A stretch of 14,230 nucleotides of DNA from assembly GCA_002385605.1 (NCBI GenBank), contig DGDU01000044.1, positions 1 through 14,230 of the forward strand, written 5' to 3'. A model generated the notes under the pieces. That model did no database searches, was not told the origin of the DNA, and saw only the letters and a list, made by a program, of their open reading frames with translations. Positions 1 through 8,200 of the stretch are shown in pieces. Source of the stretch: Christensenella sp. UBA3944. GTDB taxonomy: Bacteria; Bacillota; Clostridia; Christensenellales; DTU072. The translations under genes were made by a program, and so were the position numbers. How positions within the stretch are numbered: position 1 is the first letter of the stretch; the number at the start of each line of letters is the position of its first letter.

Positions 1-523
1 GGTTTACGAGGGAGTCGATATCTACCCACACGGCGTAAAGCGTGATGCTCTCGGTGGCTGTCACGGTGCCCCTGTCGCCGTACACGGCGTCGCCGTCGGG
101 AGTGGTCGCCCATCCCGCGAAGACATGGCCGCTCTTAGTGAAAGCGTTTTGGGGGAGCGTGAAGGGATATCCCGCGCCTTCAGTAAGGGATGCCATCGAG
201 CCAGTGCCGCCGTTGCCGTCAAAGACGACTCCGATGGCTACCGCCCACTTGGCGAACAAAGTAATGTTATGAGTTGGAGCGCCGTCGAAAGGCATCGATA
301 AAGATTCGTCCACAAACCAACCTTTGAAAACATAACCCGCTCTTACGGGTGTGGGCGCCTCGAAATCATCGCCTACATTAATTGTAACGGCGGGCACCTC
401 CAAACCCCCGTTAGTTTCGAAACTGATGGTGATGGTTTCGGGCTCTTTGTTGCAGGCAATAAGCATGCCCGCAAGCAAAACTGCTATAAATACTACAACA
501 AAAATTTTAACTGCTTTTTTCAT
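1..523 (-). CDS. Lipoprotein with InlB-type (Listeria-Bacteroides) repeats, 3'-truncated by the window
   Basis: The visible 174 residues begin with a bacterial lipoprotein signal: MKKAVK, a hydrophobic stretch at about residues 7-22, and the lipobox LIAC with Cys24 as the predicted lipidation site, so the protein should be anchored on the outer face of the membrane. Two repeats of the InlB B-repeat/Listeria-Bacteroides type follow, at about residues 32-94 and 99-166. Each has the family pattern: a strand ending in NGG (FETNGG, FDGNGG), a central aromatic GY/GH-VF-x-GW (GYVFKGWF, GHVFAGWA), and a closing TLxAxW (TLFAKW, TLYAVW). Such repeats form small beta-grasp modules in clostridial surface proteins involved in adhesion or cell-wall contact; the partner here is unknown. 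The frame is still open at base 1, so more repeats or a functional domain probably lie outside. The start at 523 is the only one giving a complete signal peptide, and no Shine-Dalgarno sequence precedes it (see promoter 530-558). Confidence 0.87.
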   Translation of the reverse strand, partial: MKKAVKIFVVVFIAVLLAGMLIACNKEPETITISFETNGGLEVPAVTINVGDDFEAPTPVRAGYVFKGWFVDESLSMPFDGAPTHNITLFAKWAVAIGVVFDGNGGTGSMASLTEGAGYPFTLPQNAFTKSGHVFAGWATTPDGDAVYGDRGTVTATESITLYAVWVDIDSLVN

Positions 524-529
524 AGTTCT

Positions 530-558
530 ATAATAGCATATCACTTTTTTAATTTCAA
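530..558 (-). promoter_or_regulatory. Promoter of the lipoprotein gene, predicting a leaderless mRNA
   Basis: Reading the minus strand, TTGAAA (558-553) is followed by a 17-base spacer and TATTAT (535-530). The TGC just before the -10 makes it an extended -10 element. Only six bases (AGAACT) separate the -10 from the ATG at 523, so a start site at the usual distance falls on or next to the A of the start codon. There is no room for a Shine-Dalgarno sequence. What is seen is the box arrangement; leaderless transcription is inferred. Confidence 0.65.
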
Positions 559-593
559 CATTAAAAACGGGTAAAAAAATTTGCCCTTTACAT

Positions 594-622
594 AAAAAAG
601 GGGCTGCCTCAAACAGCCCCTT
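594..622 (-). terminator. Rho-independent terminator of the small-ORF unit
   Basis: GGGGCTG (600-606) and CAGCCCC (614-620) form a perfect stem, extended by two A-T pairs, around a seven-base loop. On the minus strand the stem is followed by six T residues (599-594), the classic intrinsic terminator form. On the plus strand the trailing sequence is TTACTTT, much weaker. It sits just after the end of the small reading frame at 626-734 and separates it from the downstream lipoprotein promoter. Confidence 0.85.
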
Positions 623-625
623 ACT

Positions 626-734
626 TTAAGCGTAAGCCGTCATCCCTACGCTTTCGGCAATTTCTTTTGCACTACCTGCATTTCTTGCCATTATTGTCGT
701 TACGATTTGCTTTTTTAACTTCTTTGTTCTTCAT
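626..734 (-). pseudogene. Small gene of unknown function, frame broken (or shifted) at an A6 run
   Basis: An ATG at 734 is preceded by a clear ribosome site, AAGGAG (746-741 on the minus strand). In that frame the product is only 20 residues, MKNKEVKKANRNDNNGKKCR, stopping at 672-674. If one A is removed from the six-A run at 716-711, the frame continues for 35 codons: MKNKEVKKQIVTTIMARN, then AGSAKEIAESVGMTAYA, with TAA at 628-626 directly before the terminator. The longer frame has ordinary codons and an amphipathic segment (SAKEIAESVGMT) resembling a helix-turn-helix fragment, but I do not recognise the family. The second frame has no ribosome site of its own. Either the gene is disrupted, the assembly carries a homopolymer error, or a +1 shift is used. 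The 20-residue peptide alone remains possible. Confidence 0.42.
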
Positions 735-840
735 AACGCACTCCTTCTTAAGTTACCCGGAAGTTGCCTTCCGCTATTATCTTGCGCAGGCAACCCCCGC
801 CCCACTCTGGAAAAAGCAGGCAGGGCGGCTTGATAGCTTG
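735..840 (-). other. Structured leader upstream of the small ORF
   Basis: Three inverted repeats lie between the CATAA array and the small ORF. CGGAAG (758-763) pairs with CTTCCG (768-773) around a four-base loop. GTTGCC (763-768) can pair with GGCAAC (789-794). CCGCCC (797-802) can pair with GGGCGG (823-828). The first two share bases 763-768, so they cannot form together, an arrangement typical of attenuators and some riboswitches. I do not recognise a named riboswitch class, and no convincing promoter for this strand was found, so function is inference. Confidence 0.35.
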
Positions 841-891
841 CATAAACAATGCATAATATTCATAAAATACAGCATAATTGTGCATAAAATG
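841..891. promoter_or_regulatory. Helically phased CATAA array, candidate ArgR operator of argGHF
   Basis: CATAA occurs at 841, 852, 861, 873 and 883, spaced 11, 9, 12 and 10 bases, so all copies face the same side of the helix, and the array ends just before the argG -35 box at 893. Two longer units, GCATAAT-N3-CATAAAAT and GCATAAT-N4-CATAAAAT, lie head to tail about two turns apart. GCATAATTGTGC (872-883) is a near palindrome. ArgR boxes in Gram-positives are AT-rich imperfect palindromes of the TGNATAAAAATNCA kind, and TGCATAAAAT (881-890) resembles one half. A further CATAAAAA at 928 overlaps the expected transcription start. ArgR as the ligand is inferred from the operon's job; argR is not in this window. 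Confidence 0.5.
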
Positions 892-892
892 T

Positions 893-921
893 TTGACATA
901 CACGAAAATATGGAATATAAT
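893..921 (+). promoter_or_regulatory. Consensus sigma-70-type promoter of argGHF
   Basis: TTGACA (893-898), a 17-base spacer and TATAAT (916-921) match the housekeeping promoter consensus exactly in both boxes. Transcription would start near 928, giving a leader of about 24 bases with AGGAG at 938-942 before the argG ATG at 952. A perfect-consensus promoter under an upstream repeat array suggests strong expression held down by a repressor. Confidence 0.88.
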
Positions 922-951
922 TGATAACATAAAAATCAGGAGCAGCAAAAT

Positions 952-2181
952 ATGGATAAAAAGATAAAAAAGATTGTTCTGGCATACTCGGGCGGCCTGG
1001 ATACCTCTATAATTATACCTTGGCTTAAGGAAAACTACGACAACCCCGAAATAATAGCCGTAAGCGGCGATGTAGGGCAGGGCACCGAACTGGACGGACT
1101 GGAAGAAAAGGCCAAAAAGACGGGCGCTTCCAAGCTGTATATCGCCGACCTTAAGGAAGAGTTTGTAACCGATTACATTTACCCCACGCTTAAAGCGGGC
1201 GCCAAGTACGAAGGCGAGTACCTGTTGGGCACCTCTTTCGCCCGCCCCATAATAGCCAAGAAGATTGTCGAAATCGCTCTCGCCGAGGGCGCCGACGCCA
1301 TCTGCCATGGCTGCACGGGCAAGGGCAACGACCAGGTGAGGTTCGAGCTTACGATAAAGGCCTTCGCCCCCCACATGAAGGTTATCGCCCCGTGGCGTAT
1401 ATGGAACATCAAGTCGCGCTCGGACGCCATCGCCTACGCCGAGGCGCATAATGTGCCCCTGCGCATAACAAGGGAAACAAACTATTCCAAGGACAAAAAC
1501 CTGTGGCATCTCTCGCACGAGGGGCTTGACCTAGAGGATCCCGCCAACGAGCCGCAATACGGCAAACCCGGCTTCCTCGAAATGGGCGTTTCGCCAGAAC
1601 AGGCACCCGATAAGCCAGTTTATGTATCCATATCTTTCGAAAAGGGCGTGCCGGTAACCATAGACGGCGAAAAGCTTAACCCCGTGGACCTGATCAAAAA
1701 GCTCAATGAACTTGGCGGCGCCAACGGCATAGGCCTAGTGGACATAGTCGAAAACAGGCTTGTGGGCATGAAGTCCCGCGGCGTGTACGAAACCCCCGGC
1801 GGCACCATCCTTTACAAGGCGCACGAGATACTCGAGTCCCTCTGTCTCGACAAGGATACCCAGCATTACAAAGCGCTTATATCCCAGCAGTTTGCCGAGC
1901 TTGTATATAACGGCAAGTGGTTTACCCCCCTGCGCGAGGCACTTTCGGCTTTTGTAGACAAAACGCAGGAAACCGTTACGGGCGAGGTAAAGCTCAAGCT
2001 CTATAAGGGCAACATAATTAACGCGGGTGTAACTTCTCCTTATTCGTTGTACAACGAGGAGTTCGCCACCTTCGACGAATCGGACGACTACAATCAAAAG
2101 GACAGCGAGGGCTTCATTAACCTCTACGGGCTGTCCATAAAGGCAAGGGCTTTGATGCAAGCCAAAAACAATAATAAGTAA
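952..2181 (+). CDS. argG: Argininosuccinate synthase
   Basis: This enzyme joins citrulline and aspartate using ATP, giving argininosuccinate, AMP and pyrophosphate; it is the penultimate cytoplasmic step of arginine synthesis. The 409 residues match the usual length of about 400-450. The N-terminal ATP pyrophosphatase P-loop is AYSGGLDTS (residues 11-19). Downstream are the family's conserved GTSFARP segment, the CHGCTGKGNDQVRFE segment that contacts substrates, and the TRETNYSKDKNLW and SHEGLDLEDP blocks. The start at 952 is preceded by AGGAG at nine bases and gives the normal N terminus. It is the first gene of argGHF, with argH starting four bases after its stop. Confidence 0.98.
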   Translation: MDKKIKKIVLAYSGGLDTSIIIPWLKENYDNPEIIAVSGDVGQGTELDGLEEKAKKTGASKLYIADLKEEFVTDYIYPTLKAGAKYEGEYLLGTSFARPIIAKKIVEIALAEGADAICHGCTGKGNDQVRFELTIKAFAPHMKVIAPWRIWNIKSRSDAIAYAEAHNVPLRITRETNYSKDKNLWHLSHEGLDLEDPANEPQYGKPGFLEMGVSPEQAPDKPVYVSISFEKGVPVTIDGEKLNPVDLIKKLNELGGANGIGLVDIVENRLVGMKSRGVYETPGGTILYKAHEILESLCLDKDTQHYKALISQQFAELVYNGKWFTPLREALSAFVDKTQETVTGEVKLKLYKGNIINAGVTSPYSLYNEEFATFDESDDYNQKDSEGFINLYGLSIKARALMQAKNNNK

Positions 2182-2185
2182 GACT

Positions 2186-3586
2186 ATGGAAAAGCTGTGG
2201 ACGGGGCGGTTCAGTAAGCCCCTTGACAAAATCGTAAGCGAGTTTAACTCCTCGATATCGGTGGACGGCAGGATGTATAAAGAGGATATCCTGGGAAGCA
2301 TTGCCCATGTCAAAATGCTGGCAAATCAGGGCATAATCGCCGCGGGAGAAGCCGAAAAGATTGCCGCCGAACTTGCAAAAATCTCGGAGGAGATCGAGGC
2401 CGGCGAGCTTGAAATCGACAGCGATGCCGAGGATATCCACAGCTTTATAGAAGGTGAGCTTACCAGGAGGTTGGGCGAAAGCGGCAAGCGTTTGCATACC
2501 GCGAGAAGCCGCAACGACCAGGTAGCTACCGACACCAGGCTCTATGTTAAGGGGAAAGTTTCCCAGATTTCCGACGCCCTCAAATCCCTCATAGGTACCC
2601 TCTGCGAGCTTGCGGAGGGGCACAAAGACACTATAATGGCGGGATATACCCACCTTCAGATGGCGCAGCCGATAACCTTCGGCAGCCACCTGATGGCATA
2701 CGCCTTTATGTTTGTGAGGGATTTGGGAAGGCTGACGGACTGCCGTAACCGCATGGATTATTCGCCGCTCGGAAGCTGCGCTTTGGCGGGTACAACCTTT
2801 AACATAGACAGGCAGGCAACAGCCAAAACTCTCGGGTTTAGGGGCATAACAGAAAACAGCCTTGACGGGGTTAGCGACCGCGACTACTGCATAGAGCTTG
2901 CCTCGGCGATAGCGATTATTATGACGCACCTTTCCCGCTTCAGCGAGGAGATAATCCTCTGGTGTTCGTGGGAGTTCAAGTACATAGAGCTCGACGACGC
3001 CTACGCCACCGGCTCGAGCATAATGCCGCAGAAGAAAAATCCCGACATAGCCGAGCTTGTCAGGGGCAAGACGGGCAGGGCGTACGGCAACCTCATAACC
3101 CTTCTTACGATGATGAAGGGGCTGCCCCTTGCGTACAACAAGGATATGCAGGAGGATAAAGAGGCGCTGTTTGACAGCATCGACACCGTTTCGGACTGCC
3201 TGAGGGTTTTTACCGATATGCTCGCCACAATGACGGTATTGAAAGGCAATATGGCGAAGGCGGCGGAGAAGGGCTTTATTAACGCCACCGACTGCGCCGA
3301 CTACCTTGTTAAAAAAGGGTTGCCCTTCCGCTCGGCGTACAAGATTACCGGCGAGATAGTGGCGTACTGCATACAAAACGGCAAGTCTTTGAACGCTCTT
3401 ACAATAGAGGAATACAAAGGCTTTACAGAGCTTTTCGAGGGCGATATCTATGCCGCCATCGATTTGAAAACCTGCGTTATGAGCCGTAAATCCGAGGGCG
3501 GGCCCGCGCCCGAATCGGTTATGGCGCAAATAGCAAAATGCAGGGCAGCTTTATCAAAATACGAAATTAAGGATACCGATAATTAA
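2186..3586 (+). CDS. argH: Argininosuccinate lyase
   Basis: This enzyme splits argininosuccinate into arginine and fumarate, the last step of the pathway, as a cytoplasmic homotetramer of the fumarase/aspartase superfamily. The 466 residues are full length. Conserved regions are HTARSRNDQ (residues 104-112), GYTHLQMAQP (153-162) with the catalytic-base His156, and the superfamily signature GSSIMPQKKNP (276-286), whose serine pair on the mobile loop supplies the catalytic acid. Only four bases separate argG's stop from this ATG and the ribosome site is weak, so translation is probably coupled to argG. argF follows after 16 bases. Confidence 0.98.
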   Translation: MEKLWTGRFSKPLDKIVSEFNSSISVDGRMYKEDILGSIAHVKMLANQGIIAAGEAEKIAAELAKISEEIEAGELEIDSDAEDIHSFIEGELTRRLGESGKRLHTARSRNDQVATDTRLYVKGKVSQISDALKSLIGTLCELAEGHKDTIMAGYTHLQMAQPITFGSHLMAYAFMFVRDLGRLTDCRNRMDYSPLGSCALAGTTFNIDRQATAKTLGFRGITENSLDGVSDRDYCIELASAIAIIMTHLSRFSEEIILWCSWEFKYIELDDAYATGSSIMPQKKNPDIAELVRGKTGRAYGNLITLLTMMKGLPLAYNKDMQEDKEALFDSIDTVSDCLRVFTDMLATMTVLKGNMAKAAEKGFINATDCADYLVKKGLPFRSAYKITGEIVAYCIQNGKSLNALTIEEYKGFTELFEGDIYAAIDLKTCVMSRKSEGGPAPESVMAQIAKCRAALSKYEIKDTDN

Positions 3587-3602
3587 GATAAGGGGTCACA
3601 AA

Positions 3603-4517
3603 ATGACAAAAAAGAGAAAGGACTTGTTGAGGCTATCTGACCTCGAACCGCAGGAAGTAACAGATATTTTAGACCTTGCCGACAAACTGAAGAAGGAGAG
3701 AAAGCAGGGCATACCTCACCGCCTGCTTGAAGGAAAGACCCTGGGCATGATATTCACAAAGGCATCTACCAGGACGAGGGTATCCTTCGAGGTGGGTATA
3801 TATCAGCTGGGCGGCATAGGGCTGTACCTTAACGCCGGCGACATTCAGCTGGGGAGAGGCGAACCCATAAGGGACACGGCCAGGGTTTTAAGCCGCTATC
3901 TGGACGGCATAATGATCCGCACCTACAAGCAAAGGGATGTCGAGGAGCTTGCGCGCTATTCCAGCGTGCCCGTAATAAACGGGCTAACCGACTACTGCCA
4001 CCCCTGCCAGGTGCTTGCCGACCTCCAGACGATAAGGGAATATAAGGGGGATTTCAAAGGCCTTAAGCTTGCCTACATAGGCGACGGCAACAATATGGCC
4101 AACTCGCTTATAGCGGGCGCGATAAAGACGGGAATGAAAATAGCGATAGCCTGCCCGCCCAATTATATGCCCGACGCCGAGATGGTTAAGTGGGGCAAGG
4201 AAGCCGGCGTGTTGGAGGTTACCGACAGCAAGTGGGTGGCGGCCAAAGACGCCGATGTGCTGTATACCGATGTTTGGGCTAGCATGGGGCAGGAGAGCGA
4301 AACCGCCTTCCGCAAAGAGATTTTCTCCGGCTACTTCATAGACGGCGCCCTTATGGAAACGGCAAAAAAAGACGCCATAGTCCTCCATTGCCTGCCCGCG
4401 CACAGGGAAGAAGAGATAACGGGCGAGGTGTTTGAGAAGCACAGCGCCGAAATTTTTGATGAAGCCGAGAATCGGCTGCATGTCCAAAAAGCTATAATGG
4501 TTACCCTTATGGGTTAA
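3603..4517 (+). CDS. argF: Ornithine carbamoyltransferase
   Basis: This enzyme transfers the carbamoyl group of carbamoyl phosphate to ornithine, making citrulline, the substrate of ArgG. The 304 residues are a typical trimer subunit. The carbamoyl-phosphate site motifs STRTR (55-59) and HPCQ (133-136) are intact. The ornithine side is marked by DVWASMGQE (223-231; the SMG loop) and HCLPAHR (262-268), whose cysteine is the conserved catalytic-site residue. Together these exclude aspartate carbamoyltransferase. AAGGGG at 3590-3595 serves as ribosome site. An anabolic rather than catabolic (arcB) role is inferred from the argG-argH context and the absence of arcA or arcC nearby. Confidence 0.96.
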   Translation: MTKKRKDLLRLSDLEPQEVTDILDLADKLKKERKQGIPHRLLEGKTLGMIFTKASTRTRVSFEVGIYQLGGIGLYLNAGDIQLGRGEPIRDTARVLSRYLDGIMIRTYKQRDVEELARYSSVPVINGLTDYCHPCQVLADLQTIREYKGDFKGLKLAYIGDGNNMANSLIAGAIKTGMKIAIACPPNYMPDAEMVKWGKEAGVLEVTDSKWVAAKDADVLYTDVWASMGQESETAFRKEIFSGYFIDGALMETAKKDAIVLHCLPAHREEEITGEVFEKHSAEIFDEAENRLHVQKAIMVTLMG

Positions 4518-4569
4518 TTTGTTTATATAACTTTTGGGGCATCCTTAACAACAGGATAATAAATTATTT

Positions 4570-4600
4570 ACGGGCTGTCAGAGAGTTTGAGACAGCCCGT
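4570..4600. terminator. Terminator between argF and the flavodoxin gene, probably bidirectional
   Basis: ACGGGCTGTC (4570-4579) and GACAGCCCGT (4591-4600) form a perfect ten-base stem around an 11-base loop, lying between the convergent argF and flavodoxin-domain genes. The plus-strand tail is TATTTTGTGT and the minus-strand tail is AAATAATTTATT; neither is a clean T run, but both are A/T-rich. The stem core and the TTTGAG loop bases resemble those of the terminator at 594-622. Confidence 0.72.
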
Positions 4601-4612
4601 TATTTTGTGTGT

Positions 4613-5125
4613 TTACAGAGCCCTGCACTTTTCAAGCATTGGGGCGAGGTTGTCGTAGGATACATAGTCCTTGGGGCCGTTGAAGGATTCCAGCATATTT
4701 TCGCCTTCTTCCTTGGACATCATTTTGTGCTTGCCGCTCTTGTAGTCGGACTCGACGAACTTCATAAACAGCTTCATTACAAAGCGTTTGAAGGCGTCAA
4801 GCTTTTCCATATTGAAGCCGCCCCTCAGGTAGAAGAGGGGGATGCCGCCGGGCTTGTTGGCTTTTGTGATTCTGCTTATCTGGACATCGTTATCGGGGCC
4901 CAAGCCTACGGCGCCTATGGCCTTGACTTCGTAGCGTTTGCGCGCTGCCGGGAGCCCGCAAATTCTATCCGCCGAAATCCAGCCCAGAAAAATTATCTGC
5001 GTGCCCTTGCCGAGCTTCATTCTGGCCTCGTCCAGGCTCATTACGGGAAGGGTGAGCTCCCTTGAGAGCATTTCGGCGTACCTTTGGGTAAACCCCGTTT
5101 TGGATACATAAACAATAGCGTCCAT
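4613..5125 (-). CDS. Flavodoxin-domain protein
   Basis: The 170 residues start with a flavodoxin fold: strand DAIVYV, then the FMN phosphate loop SKTGFTQ (residues 8-14), comparable to the T/S-x-T-G-x-T loop of flavodoxins, followed by helix RYAEMLSREL. IIFLGWISADRICGL (about 44-58) fits the second strand and loop. The C-terminal part is rich in Lys, Met and Phe and differs from classical flavodoxins, closer to the short flavodoxin-domain proteins often found singly in Clostridia, some of which are distant relatives of HemG. It probably binds FMN and moves electrons in the cytoplasm; the partner is unknown. AAGGAGATAAGG lies just before the ATG. It is downstream of nifJ on the same strand but separated by a strong terminator, and I see no clear promoter of its own. 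Confidence 0.78.
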   Translation of the reverse strand: MDAIVYVSKTGFTQRYAEMLSRELTLPVMSLDEARMKLGKGTQIIFLGWISADRICGLPAARKRYEVKAIGAVGLGPDNDVQISRITKANKPGGIPLFYLRGGFNMEKLDAFKRFVMKLFMKFVESDYKSGKHKMMSKEEGENMLESFNGPKDYVSYDNLAPMLEKCRAL

Positions 5126-5200
5126 AATTTTCCTTATCTCCTTATTAGATTTGTCACAACATTATTTTATTTCTTTATGCGATAAATAATTTTCGATATG

Positions 5201-5230
5201 AAAAAGGGACCGCCGTAAGGCAGTCCCTTT
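5201..5230 (-). terminator. Rho-independent terminator of nifJ
   Basis: On the minus strand AAAGGGACTGCC pairs with GGCGGTCCCTTT (one G-T pair) around TTAC, followed by a T run ending in TTTTTC. It lies 12 bases after the nifJ stop and before the flavodoxin-domain gene, so most transcripts should end here. Confidence 0.9.
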
Positions 5231-5242
5231 CTGTCTTGTTTG

Positions 5243-8200
5243 TTATTGTTTGTCCGCGAGATACTTGTAGTTTTGGTATTTCTCGAGGGCTTCTTTCTCG
5301 TTCCTTTCGAACAGGGATTCGGCAACATCGGGGTTCTGCTTGATAAGGCTTGCGTACCTTATTTCGCCCTTAAGGAAGTCTTTATATCCTCCTGCGGGCT
5401 CTTTGCTGTCGAGTACGAAGGGGTTCTTGCCTTCTTTGGCGAGAGCGGGATTGTAGCGGTACAGCGTCCAGTATCCGCACTCGACGGCCTTCTTCATCTC
5501 GGCCATGGGGTTGGACATATCCACGCCGTGGTTGATGCAGGTCGAGTAGGCGATTATGAGCGAGGGGCCCTTATAGGCTTCGGCTTCCTTGATGGCCTTG
5601 AGCAGCTGTGCCTGGTTGGCGCCCATGCTTACCTGCGCTACATAGACATAGCCGTAGCTCATAGCCATAAGGCCGAGGTCCTTCTTCTTTGTCCTCTTGC
5701 CGCTTGACGCGAACTTGGCGATTGAACCGGTGGGGGTAGCCTTGCTGGATTGTCCGCCGGTGTTGGAGTAAACTTCGGTGTCAAGCACGAGAATGTTTAC
5801 ATCCTCGTTCATGGCGAGCACATGGTCGAGGCCGCCGTAGCCGATGTCGTATGCCCAGCCGTCGCCGCCGAAGATCCAGATAGACTTCTTAACAAGGCAA
5901 TCCTTCGCGTCGATTATGGCTTTGCAAAGGTCGGCGCACTCGTCGCAGGTGCAGCTTTCGACAACCTTAAGGAGGTTTGCCGAAGCTTCTTTGCTGGCTT
6001 CGCCGTCGTCCATAGCGGCAAGCCAGGCGTCGCAGGCGGCTTTGCCTTCGGCGTTGCCCGCTGCCTCGTACTTGGCGGCAAGAGCGGCGATGTTTTCGGC
6101 AAGTTTATTCCTTCTCTGGGTATATGCGAGGTTGATGCCGTAGCCGAACTCGGCGTTATCTTCAAACAGCGAGTTTGCCCAGGCGGGGCCTTGTCCCTTG
6201 GTGTTGGTGGTGTAGGGGCAGGTGGGGGCGGAGCCGCCGTAGATGCTCGAGCAGCCCGTGGCGTTGGCGATTATCATCCTGTCGCCGAAGAGCTGTGTTA
6301 CGAGTTTGATATAGGGGGTCTCGCCGCAGCCGGCGCAGGCGCCGCTGAACTCGAAGAGGGGCCTGGAGAACTGGCTGCCCTTTACGCTGTTGGTGTTGTA
6401 AACCTTGTCGGTCTCAGGGAGGCTGAAGGCGTACTCGGCATTGGCGGCTTCTTCCTTGATGGCTTCGGCTACCGGTATCATTTCGAGGGCCTTGCCCTTA
6501 GCGGGGCAGACATTTACGCAGCTTCCGCAGCCCGTGCAATCGTAAGGCGAAACCTGTTGACGGAATTCGTAGCCCTTGAAGCCGGTGGCAGGCTTGGTGA
6601 GGAAGCCTTCGGGCTTGTTGGCAAGCTGGTCGGGGGTCGCGAGCACGGGGCGGATAACCGCGTGCGGGCAGACATACGAGCACTGGTTGCACTGTATGCA
6701 GTTTTCGATCTTCCAGCGGGGGACATTGATGGCTATGCCGCGCTTCTCGTACTTCGTGGTGCCAACTGGAACCGTGCCGTCGGGGTTGAAGGCGGATACG
6801 GGCAGCTTGTCGCCCTCCTGCTTAAGGATGGGGTTGACAACATTGTTTATATAATCGTCGCCCTGAACCTCGATAAGGGGAGCGCCCTCGGTGGTGGTAG
6901 CCCACGACTCGGGGTATTTTACTTCCTTGAGGTTGGCGATGGCGCCGTCTACGGCGGCGTAGTTCATGTTGACGATGGCGTCGCCTTTTTTGCCGTAGGT
7001 CTTCTTGATGGCGTCTTTTATGTATTTTTCGGCGTCGGCGTAGGGGATAATGTTAGCGAGCTTGAAGAAGGCCGCCTGCATTACTGTGTTTACGCCCTTG
7101 GTGGCGCCGATGGAGGTTATAACCTTGTTGCCGTCCAGCGTGTAGAATTTGAGGCGCTTCCTGGCGATGGCGTTCTTGACGGCGGCGGGAAGCTCTTTGT
7201 CCATTTCCTCGGGCTCCCAGATGCTGTTGATAAGGAAGGTGCCGCCCTCTTTGATGTCGGCGAGCATATCGTAGCGGTACAGATAGCTGGGGGCGTGGCA
7301 GGCTACAAAGTCGGCCTGGTCGATGAGGTAGGAGGACTGTATGGGCTTGTCGCCGAAGCGAAGGTGCGAAATCGTGATGCCGCCCGACTTCTTGCTGTCG
7401 TATACGAAGTAGCCCTGGGCGTATTTGTCGGTGTGGTCGCCTATAATCTTGATGCTGTTCTTGTTGGCGCCAACGGTGCCGTCGGAACCGAGGCCGTAGA
7501 ATTTGCAGGAGATGGTGCCTTCGGGAACGGTGTTAATAAACTCGTCCACGGTAAGGGAAGTGCCGCTGACATCGTCGGTTATACCGATCGTGAAGCCGGT
7601 CTTGTTGGCGCCGCCCATGTTCTTGTATACGGCGTTAACCATCGACGGGTTGAACTCCTTGCTGCCGAGGCCGTACCTTCCGCCGAGGATGGTGACATCC
7701 CTGTCTGCAAGAGCGGTAACAACATCGAGATAGAGGGGTTCGCCAGGGCTTCCGGGCTCTTTGGTCCTGTCGAGGACGGTGATGTATTTGGCCGATGCGG
7801 GAACGGCGTCGGCGAAGTCCTTAACCGAGAAGGGACGGTACAGCCTTACTTTTACAAGGCCTACCTTCTGGCCCCTGGCGAGGAGGTAGTTAACCGTTTC
7901 TTCGCAGGCTTCGGCGCCCGAGCCCATCATGATGATAACCTTCTCGGCGTCGGGAGCGCCCACATAGTCGAAAAGGTTATACTTGCGGCCGGTGGCCTCG
8001 TAGACCTTCTGCATGCACTCTTTTACGATGGCGGGAGTGGCGGCGTAGTAGTTGTTGGCGGCTTCCCTGTTCTGGAAGTAAATGTCGGGGTTTTGGGCGG
8101 TACCCTTCTGGATGGGGTGCTCGGGGTTGAGAGCCCTGCTCCTGAAATCCTCGATATCCTTCATGTCGACCAGCTTCTTCATTTCTTCGTAATCGAGAAC

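Noticed and set aside
711..716. Classical -1 slippery heptamer A AAA AAG in the small ORF
   Set aside because: The zero frame reads AAA AAA GCA, so the heptamer is not in the needed phase, and the second frame requires +1, not -1.
667..924. Plus-strand 85-codon frame before argG
   Set aside because: It runs through the small-ORF unit, the operator array and the argG promoter, lacks a ribosome site, and resembles no protein.
2117..3529. A 470-codon minus-strand frame across argH
   Set aside because: Antisense shadow of a fully conserved argH; no recognisable domain and no promoter.
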